From Nemertoderma westbladi (taxonomy: Eukaryota; Xenacoelomorpha; Nemertodermatida; Nemertodermatidae): a DNA stretch of 26,186 nt. The notes below the pieces were generated by a model, which was given only the letters and a program-made list of their open reading frames with translations, made no database searches and had not been told where the DNA came from. The stretch spans positions 1 through 26,186 of the forward strand of contig JAUCBJ010002473.1 of assembly GCA_032718475.1 (NCBI GenBank), given 5' to 3'. Positions 19,274-26,186 of this stretch are shown piece after piece. The first letter of the stretch is position 1; each line of letters begins with the position of its first letter. The position numbers were made by a program, and so were the translations under genes.

Positions 19274-19674
19274 CTAGGAGTACAAACAAGCTCCCCCACC
19301 AGGCGCGGTCGAGAAAAGATATTCCTTTCGGTATCGAGATCTGTCCTCCCGCTTACTGTAGAATCGGTCAGTGACCTTTTCCAGGAATGTTGTTAGTTGG
19401 TTAGTTTCAATGAGAGACACAGTACATCCTCCCCAACCGGCACCAGTAAGGCGGGATCCCAGACTACCGGCGCCCCTACACACCGCCACTAACTCATCCA
19501 ACTCGGTGCAACTACACTCGTATTGGTTGGAACAACTCTCGTGACTTCGATTCATTAGGTCCCCAAGTCTCACCAGCGAGGAATCAAAGGAACTGCATTC
19601 CTCGCGGAAGTCGTGAACTCGCTTCGACTCAGTATACACGTGCATAGCTCTATCGTGCAGGTTAAATTGTTCCA
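19274..19674 (-). CDS. GALK2-like kinase, terminal exon
   Basis: Encodes the C-terminal 133 residues to TAG (19276-19274). GSRLTGAGWGGCTVSL is the third GHMP-kinase motif, a Gly-rich loop near the nucleotide and sugar site. Its Trp-Gly-Gly form and the preceding LMNRSHESCSNQYECSCTEL fit GALK2 (N-acetylgalactosamine kinase) better than GALK1. The protein ends GGGACLYS. The acceptor is TATTTTAG just 5' of 19674. The exon starts with two codon bases, which fits the one base left by the previous exon, so the reading frame is continuous. The enzyme family phosphorylates GalNAc (and galactose weakly) at C1 with ATP in the cytosol. Substrate choice here is inferred from family resemblance. Confidence 0.95.
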
Positions 19675-20254
19675 CTAAAATACAAACAACAATTATATTA
19701 TATTATTTCGAGGTTCGTCTGTTATGCCTATTTTACGGAAGCCCACAACTGTCAAGGACAAAAGATTAATAAAACTTTGATACAATTAAATAATTTCCCT
19801 AGAAAGCCATAGAAAGCATGCTATTTCAAAATTTTGTGTGCAATTCATGGTCATTCCCATGGGCAAGGGTATTTTGCCCTGAATCCTGGGGCGAGGGCAT
19901 TTCGCCCTAACCTCACTAGCGATCTAGATAGTAACTTCAGGGCCAGGTTCCAAGATCTATGGTTGCCGAGTTTCTGCGAGCTATAGACCCAGAAGGAAAC
20001 GAGATCCTTCAACGCCATAGACTGAAACATAGGCAATATTACAACTCAGGCCCTAATTACGTTTGTCACATATCTTCAGGGCAAGATGCATTCAGGGCAA
20101 AGTTGGTTGTGAGGACAGGGGAGTGGTCTGCGCCATTACACCCCTTCACCCCCCCCCCCCCCCCCCCGCCCATTGAAATTTATAAACTAAAACGCACGGG
20201 CTTATTCGAGTTGGTGCGGAAATAATGATACGATTATTTATAATTATAACTAAC
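19675..20254. other. GALK2-like intron, 580 bp
   Basis: GT-AG intron on the minus strand: donor GTTAGT at 20254 and acceptor TTTTAG at 19675. Contains a run of 19 C at 20149-20167 and the repeated word GGGCAAG/GGGCGA around 19860-20100 (TTTTGCCCTGAA, TTTCGCCCTAA). The 88-codon plus-strand frame here has no recognised domain. Confidence 0.75.
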
Positions 20255-20465
20255 ACGCAAGTGATTGGGTGTTGAGTGACGTAGAGTTTAATACATCATC
20301 GGTGATCTCCAGAATTTCACAAACTTCCTTCTTTGTGTAGTAACCATCGTGTAAATATTTAGTTACCTTGGTAACCATGTCACTGAGGCCAATTTCCATT
20401 GAGTTTTGTAGTTGTCGTAAAGTTCTGATGGATTCCCACGCAATGCCTTGTTTCTTCGCCATAAC
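20255..20465 (-). CDS. GALK2-like kinase, third-visible exon
   Basis: Begins GTT ATG GCG after acceptor ATTATACAG and ends one base into a codon before donor GTTAGT (20254). It encodes about 70 residues, helix-rich: VMAKKQGIAWESIRTLRQLQ, then YLHDGYYTKKEVCEILEIT and SLNTQ. It aligns with the GALK2 stretch between the conserved CRLAA and the C-terminal helical part (LAKYK...W, L...Q, YNPEEICRCLGIS, NTQ in the human protein), so it is the insert domain typical of GALK2 rather than GALK1. Both junctions keep frame with neighbouring exons. Confidence 0.93.
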
Positions 20466-20829
20466 CTGTATAATATGTGGAGGAACATTCGTTTATGACT
20501 TTAGCACTTTACAACGGTTGGTTGTATTGGGAGGCCACTCGCAGTAAAGTGCATCGTGCTGCACAAAGGGCCCACCAACGTGTTTGGTTTTTTTTTATTC
20601 GCAAAAATATAAGTTGCAAATTTCCATATTACCCGCAATAAATATTTATATACTTTTTTGGGCTTTAACAAGGTAATATAGAACCCAAAAATGTTACTTT
20701 TTGGAAACCAACCAGTAATGGTACGGTAGTAAATTCCGTTAACATTATGAATAAATAGTCCTATATATTATTATTATTATTATTATATGTTTATATTATA
20801 ATAATACTTTCTTTAAAATACCCCCCTAA

Positions 20830-20882
20830 TTTTCCGCAAAAGTGCGGACAATAAAGACTTTATTGTCCGCATTTACGGAAAA
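20830..20882. repeat. Near-perfect inverted repeat (hairpin)
   Basis: TGCGGACAATAAAG (20843-20856) and CTTTATTGTCCGCA (20858-20871) are exact complements around a single A. Pairing extends outward through TTTTCCG (20830-20836) and CGGAAAA (20876-20882) with a small bulge. A related word ATGCGGATAATAAAA follows near 20918. It may be a tiny inverted-repeat element; no target duplication was identified. Confidence 0.85.
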
Positions 20883-21429
20883 TAAAGTTAAGTATCCATC
20901 CAATCCATTTTTCATGAATGCGGATAATAAAATATTTACCCAATCAACGATCTAGCAGTTTATTCTCTTTATTTCGCGTTATTTATTTTAGATAACTTTT
21001 TGGTTTAATCATTTGATTACTTACTGAAATATCATATTCAGAGTCACTCATAATGTATGTATATTAATAGCTAGTATTATTTAATAATTAGACATAGACA
21101 TTGGTGTAAAATGTACCTCAAATTAACGATAACTTAGAAACGTTAAACGTGTCATTCAAAAGAGAACATTTTAAAGAAAACAACATATTTTACATAAGAA
21201 AGTATTTTTTTTCTTTTTTATAATAATGTCCTTTTCTCAAAATAGTAAAAGCACTTTTTCTCCTCGGCTTCGAATAATATATGATTTTAATATACCTCGA
21301 ATATGCGGATTAAAATGACGGATAAAAAAATACTACTTTATTTTTGTAAAAGATATAGTTATTATACACCTGTTTTTATTATAATTATTGCCGCGTTTTT
21401 TGTGGTGAATGGCCCCCATCACACTGGGC

Positions 21430-21610
21430 AACTTCTTTCTGAAACAAAAGTTTAAAAAATCCTGTTAACGGATCATCAACCTCAATACTAACTTTGGTTT
21501 AGCCAATCACAACATTATTTCTAATCAGCCAATCAAAAATATATTCCGGAATTTCAAACTATAAATTACAGTAGCGAAATAATTTCTGTCATTTAGCAGA
21601 AATTCGATAC
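21430..21610 (+). repeat. Promoter-like repeat module, copy C (partial)
   Basis: Shares CTGTTAACGGAT, TTAGCCAATCACAACA, ATCAGCCAATCAAAAAT, AATTTCA and TATAAAT with copies A and B, in the same order and orientation. CCAAT at 21503-21507 and 21529-21533 (26 bp apart) precede TATAAAT at 21560-21566 (31 bp farther). The TTTCTGTC...AGCAGAAA stretch downstream resembles TTTCTGTT...ATAGAAAC in copy A. No ORF follows it. Confidence 0.7.
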
Positions 21611-22324
21611 ACCGAATTTTACGAGAAACACCGAACTGTAAAGTCAACAACCTCAACATCAAATGCTCAATAACATCTTTTTACAACCAGGAGACAAAAG
21701 AGAAATAAATTGATGAGCTACAGACAGACTACGTGGTGAACTAATTAACAGATATTAATTGCCAAATCAATAACAATAAACACAATAACAGTTACAAGTT
21801 AAAACATCAACATCTCAATTATTGCGCTCATAAAAATTATATATTTGATTGGCATCGCTATAAATCTACCTATTTTAGAAACAAAGACACTTTGTTTTGT
21901 TATTATATCGAAAATTACTACCTCTAACTCTAGTGTAATTAATATCCTTAGCACTTGTTTGGTGTTTAAATAAACAAACAGTCCAATAACTAAAGGGCAT
22001 ATAAAGTAAATCAGTTTTAGAATCTTCCGAGGTAATTCATTGTAAACTTAATAGTGTAGTTCCGAAACGGTTGTTGTTTTGGTTAGATAAATTAAAACCT
22101 CTGGGTATGAGTAATAACATATAATATTAATTATCCAAATGAAAAAAGATAAATATTATGAAAGATTGATGCTTCTCCTCACTCAACCTTCTCATCGACC
22201 ATAACTTTATACCATCGCAGTTTAACTTTGTACTAATTTTTATTATAACTTCGTTATAATTTAATATTTATGAGTTTTATTTACATGGAAAATATGAGCT
22301 GCAATAATGAAATATGATATGAAT

Positions 22325-24110
22325 GAATTAATAAGCGATGTAACGAATTAATATGCGATGTAACGAATTAATATGCGATGTAACGAATTAATATGCGATG
22401 TAACGAATTAATAAGCGATGTAACGAATTAATATGCGATGTAACGAATTAATATGCGATGTAAACGAATTAATATGCGATGTAACGAATTAATATGCGAT
22501 GTAACGAATTAATATGCGATTTAACGAATTAATATGCGATGTAACGAATTAATAAGCGATGTAACAAATTAATATGCGATGTGACGAATTAATAAGCGAT
22601 GTAACGAATTAATAAGCGATGTAACGAATTAATATGCGATGTAACGAATTAATATGCGATTTAACGAATTAATATGCGATGTAACGAATTAATAAGCGAT
22701 GTAACGAATTAATAAGCGATGTAACGAATTAATATGCGATGTAACGAATTAATAAGCGATTTAACGAATTAATAAGCGATGTAACGAATTAATATGCGAT
22801 GTAACGAATTAATATGCGATGTAACGAATTAATAAGCGATGTAACGAATTAATATGCGATGTAACGAATTAATATGCAATGTAACGAATTAATATGCGAT
22901 TTAACGAATTAATATGCGATGTAACGAATTAATAAGCGATGTAACGAATTAATATGCGATGTAACGAATTAATATGCGATGTAACGAATTAATATGCGAT
23001 GTAACGAATTAATATGCGATGTAACGAATTAATATGCGATGTAACGAATTAATATGCGATGTAACGAATTAATATGCGATGTAACGAATTAATATGCGAT
23101 GTAACGAATTAATATGCGATGTAACGAATTAATATGCGATGTAACGAATTAATATGCGATGTAACGAATTAATAAGCGATGTAACGAATTAATATGCGAT
23201 GTAACGAATTAATATGCGATGTAACGAATTAATATGCGATTTAACGAATTAATATGCGATGTAACGAATTAATAAGCGATGTAACGAATTAACATGCGAT
23301 GTAACGAATTAATATGCAATGTAACGAATTAATATGCGATTTAACGAATTAATATGCGATGTAACGAATTAATATGCGATGTAACGAATTAATATGCGAT
23401 GTAACGAATTAATATGCGATGTAACGAATTAATATGCGATTTAACGAATTAATATGCGATGTAACGAATTAATAAGCGATGTAACGAATTAATAAGCGAT
23501 GTAACGAATTAATATGCGATGTAACGAATTAATAAGCGATTTAACGAATTAATAAGCGATGTAACGAATTAATATGCGATGTAACGAATTAATAAGCGAT
23601 GTAACGAATTAATATGCGATGTAACGAATTAATATGCAATGTAACGAATTAATATGCGATTTAACGAATTAATATGCGATGTAACGAATTAATAAGCGAT
23701 GTAACGAATTAATATGCGATGTAACGAATTAATATGCGATGTAACGAATTAATATGCGATGTAACGAATTAATATGCGATGTAACGAATTAATATGCGAT
23801 GTAACGAATTAATATGCGATGTAAACGAATTAATATGCGATGTAACGAATTAATATGCGATGTAACGAATTAATATGCGATGTAACGAATTAATATGCGA
23901 TGTAACGAATTAATATGCGATGTAACGAATTAATATGCGATGTAACGAATTAATATGCGATGTAACGAATTAATATGCGATGTAACGAATTAATATGCGA
24001 TGTAACGAATTAATATGCGATGTAACAAATTAATATGCGATGTAACGAATTAATATGCGATGTAACGAATTAATATGCGATGTAACGAATTAATATGCGA
24101 TGTAACGAAT
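22325..24110. repeat. 20-bp satellite array, about 89 copies, in a GALK2-like intron
   Basis: The unit is GAATTAATATGCGATGTAAC, repeated almost without break from 22325 to 24110. Variants are AATAAGCGAT, GCGATTTAAC, GCAATG and rare single-A insertions (GTAAACG near 22462 and 23822). The order of variants from about 22661 to 22940 is repeated at about 23441-23700 except for one extra unit, showing block duplication inside the array. The array sits wholly inside the 4.4-kb intron. Confidence 0.97.
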
Positions 24111-24233
24111 AATCTATAATGCGATCTATTGCGAAATAGAAACAATGGCTGAGTATTAAATCGATAATCAGAAAAATTGGCCATAATCATTGGCCACTTT
24201 TAAGCTTATTGACCCATATACGTAAGGAAGGTA

Positions 24234-24560
24234 AATAATCTATTTAAAACCATCAACAAACGCGATAAAGCAAAAAAACAGTGTATAGCAGAGTGTTGAT
24301 GACAAAAAAAATGCGGAAAAAAATACGGCAACATAAATTTTCCTATACCAGACATCATTGGGTTGTAAAGATAACCAAATAATCCCGTTAACGGATAAAC
24401 CTCCTCCCCACAAGCTGAAAACATCGCACACCAAATGCTTTGTTTTAGCCAATCACAACAGTATTTCAAATCAACCAGTCAAAAATAAGTTCTAGAATTT
24501 CAGCTGGTATATAAAATACGCACATAAGTATTTTTCTTTTATAAAAGAAACACATTTCAG
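24234..24560 (+). repeat. Promoter-like repeat module, copy B
   Basis: Counterpart of 4801-5127. It has two CCAAT-type boxes, CCAAT at 24449-24453 and the altered CCAGT at 24475-24479, 26 bp apart. TATATAAAA at 24508-24516 lies 33 bp farther on. It is antisense to the GALK2-like gene, in its large intron. No ORF follows it. Confidence 0.85.
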
Positions 24561-24672
24561 GAAAGGGGATAACAAGGAAGGTTTGTTTGTTTATTGTAAT
24601 TAGTAATATAATTATAAATTAATATAATTTTCACTTTATTTAATTTCACATAATATATTCCTTATTCCTTTA

Positions 24673-24811
24673 GGCTGCGTATACACCAGTGTTGGCGTGT
24701 CACTTGTATACGTGTATACGGGCTAAATTTCGTCAACAGTGACTCGTAAACCGTCAACAGTGACTCGTAAACCGTCAACCGTGACTCGTCAACACTGGTG
24801 TATACGCAGCC
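24673..24811. mobile_element. 139-bp MITE with perfect 22-bp TIRs and TTA duplication
   Basis: The left end GGCTGCGTATACACCAGT (to 24694) is the exact inverse of the right end ACTGGTGTATACGCAGCC (from 24790); the match is 22 bp. TTA flanks both sides (24670-24672 and 24812-24814), which fits PIF/Harbinger-type insertion. The interior has three near-copies of CCGTCAACAGTGACTCGTAA. The perfect TIRs suggest a recent insertion. Superfamily is inferred from the 3-bp TTA duplication only. Confidence 0.88.
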
Positions 24812-24861
24812 TTACTCCATTGAGTTGTAAGCAATAATCCGGCACTGACTATTAAACTTAC

Positions 24862-25017
24862 TTGTGCAGCCAATCGGCACTCAGCCACTCTGGTGTTGTA
24901 GTAACTCGTGTTCGATTTATTAATCTCTGTGCCGCAATGAGAAACGACAAACAGGGCATCTGCCGGGAGTTTAACAGAAAATACTTTCAGTTTCGGAACA
25001 AATTCTATCATCTTGGC
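24862..25017 (-). CDS. GALK2-like kinase, second-visible exon
   Basis: Exactly 52 codons in phase 0 at both ends: acceptor TTTACAG before 25017, donor GTAAGT from 24861. It encodes AKMIEFVPKLKVFSVKLPAD, then LFVVSHCGTEINKS and NTRVAECRLAAQ. The pattern (I/L)EF-P, FV-SHC-E-NK, and N-RV-ECRLAA is characteristic of the GHMP kinase core of GALK2. The reading through the donor that gives a longer open frame is intron, as it includes the MITE 50 bp away. Confidence 0.96.
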
Positions 25018-25882
25018 CTGTAAACAAGCAACACATCAGTGTTAGGAGATTGTTAATTAGTAATAATTAATTACTATAATTAGTTTGTAAGCCAACCCAG
25101 AAGACTGTGAAGCAATTTAAAGTTAAGTTTCATTCTCATTGTAAATGAAAGTGAACAGCAGTAAAGCAGTACATTATTCGTGAGTATTGGACCTACAAGT
25201 TACAAAATTAGAATATTCGTAAAATGCACACCGGACCCAGTAATTATATATGTGAAGGAGCAAAACTGACTTTGACTGTTTAGAATCACGCCACCCGCGC
25301 GTTAGAACTTATTTACACCTCAAACATATCTAAAATACTTTTTGTCCGTACTGCGCTTTGCCCGCTAGTTAGCCCTTTCCACTTTCTGCACCTCGCTAGC
25401 ATCTCTCTATCCCAACCCTATCAACTCACACCGCGGCACAGTCTCCGAGCGCCCTTCGTCCGTCCGTGCGTCCGCCTGATTTTCGGCTTCGCTGCGCGGG
25501 CTTTTGTTTTATCGCAGTTTGTCTGCTCGTAGACTTGTTTTCTGCCTCCCCGGTTATACGAGACCGATACTGCAATATATATTCGCTTCCTTGGAGTTTA
25601 CTGTTTTGGTGAGCAAGGTCGGATTATGTTTTGATTCACCACCTTTACAGTAGGATATTGCCGGGTATTTTGTTACTGTCTCTTCCACTCATATGTCCCT
25701 ATTTTTTTCTGCTGGACATGGAGAGTTGAAGTTGGTGTCATAAAAGCAGAACAGTGAAATTCTATACAAAATTAAATATAAGGTACTTTCTTTAACTATT
25801 GTCAATAATGATGGTGAAACAGTAATCTACCCGTTTGGCTACTTTTGAGAGATTCACCCATAATGTGGTGGAGATAACTAAC
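25018..25882. other. GALK2-like intron, 865 bp
   Basis: Minus-strand GT-AG intron: donor GTTAGT at 25882, acceptor CAG at 25018-25020. The part from about 25280 to 25620 is clearly more GC-rich than the surroundings, with CGTCCGTCCGTGCGTCCGCC near 25459. This could be a fragment of an inserted element. No coding similarity was read in it. Confidence 0.7.
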
Positions 25883-25981
25883 CTCGCCCTCCTCCGCTAA
25901 GAATGATATCGTTTGATCCATACCACCGCCTTCCAAACCGACGTACTTCTCGGCTTTAATACAGATTTCAGCCAGTTCAAC
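25883..25981 (-). CDS. GALK2-like kinase, first-visible exon
   Basis: 33 codons, phase 0 at both ends: acceptor CTCTTTCAG before 25981, donor GTTAGT from 25882. It encodes [20 protein letters not shown], then [13 protein letters not shown]. The Gly-Gly-Gly-Met-Asp-Gln segment carries the Asp that acts as the catalytic base in galactokinase-type GHMP enzymes. It joins in frame to AKMIEF of the next exon, as in GALK2 proteins. The N-terminal part of the protein (about 170 residues by comparison with the usual length near 460), including the sugar-binding signature and the GHMP ATP-binding motif, must lie beyond the right edge of the window. Confidence 0.96.
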
Positions 25982-26068
25982 CTGAAAGAGTAGAAACACG
26001 GTAATGTCACCTGCTACCGGTACTGTTTGTAGTTTAGAGAACTAACAAAACCAGCCCATACGTACTTA
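25982..26068. other. GALK2-like upstream intron, proximal end
   Basis: Starts with the acceptor tract CTCTTTCAG on the minus strand. Nothing else was recognised before the repeat at the window edge. Confidence 0.5.
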
Positions 26069-26186
26069 GGGGGCGTTCAAAAGGTATGTCACGCAAATGT
26101 TACAGTTTTTTTTACCCCCCCCCCTCCTGTCACAAAGTGCCACGTAAGCTCGACCCCACCCCCCTCTGTCACAAAATTTTTTTTTT
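26069..26186. repeat. Low-complexity interspersed repeat, cut by window end
   Basis: Starts AGGGGGCGTTCAAAAGGTAT and GTCACGCAAATGT, then T and C runs. CCTGTCACAAAGTGCCACGTAA and a second CTCTGTCACAAA follow (quoted in parts: CTGTCACAAAGTGCCACGTA). The GGGGGCGTTCA start and TCACGC word are typical of a widespread type of invertebrate repeat end, but its class is not determined here. Confidence 0.5.

Larger units (their letters stand above)
20466..22324. other. GALK2-like large intron, proximal part
   Basis: AT-rich. It holds a (TTA)n microsatellite near 20769-20786, the hairpin at 20830-20882 and promoter-like copy C (about 21430-21610), annotated separately. A dispersed repeat relative of 13283-13316 lies near 20548-20580. 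No gene was recognised. Confidence 0.6.

Noticed and set aside
24775-24861. Extension of the GALK2-like exon through GTAAGT into the open frame downstream
   Set aside because: Similarity to the family stops at CRLAAQ, a good donor follows immediately, and the extension runs into the MITE.

Overview
Eukaryotic, almost certainly metazoan, genomic DNA. The evidence is a GALK2-type kinase gene split by GT-AG spliceosomal introns, a degraded animal-type non-LTR retrotransposon, miniature inverted-repeat elements and very long tandem arrays. The species cannot be told from the window; an invertebrate is a reasonable guess. Only two gene loci are convincing. Most of the rest is repeat or unassigned AT-rich sequence.

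Layout, left to right. 1-1810: AT-rich, nothing recognised. 1811-4283: a 31-bp minisatellite of about 80 copies with higher-order structure. 4584-4780: a TA-flanked MITE. 4801-5127: a CCAAT/TATA promoter-like repeat module, followed by an intronless 289-codon ORF (5215-6084) for a charged, largely disordered protein of unknown function. 6511-6770: a palindrome-rich repeat.

7268-11363: a 4.1-kb structure with long inverted arms (left about 1.16 kb, right about 0.83 kb). Each arm holds a mirrored array of 22-bp self-complementary units. The 2.1-kb centre holds a degenerate minus-strand locus with a short C2H2 zinc-finger ORF overlapping (TAATG) a broken acidic/coiled-coil repeat reading frame. 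It also holds an AT-rich 34-bp repeat array and an inverted LINE 3' end. A tRNA-like SINE head sits in the left arm only. This is the most unusual object in the window. 11792-12795: the 3' part of a broken non-LTR reverse transcriptase.

14812-16168: a 49-bp tandem array. 17154-18304: a 41/36/34-bp tandem array built on palindromes.

19274-25981 (minus strand): the last four visible exons of a GALK2-like GHMP kinase (N-acetylgalactosamine kinase family), about 289 residues corresponding to the C-terminal two thirds of the family. The first exons lie beyond 26186. One intron (20466-24861) is about 4.4 kb and contains two more promoter-like modules, about 89 copies of a 20-bp satellite and a perfect-TIR MITE with TTA duplication 50 bp from an exon. 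The window ends inside another low-complexity repeat.

No operon-like or pathway-level relation between the two genes is visible. What links the regions is repeat content: the promoter-like module occurs three times (4.8, 21.4 and 24.2 kb) and the LINE 3' end twice in opposite orientations.
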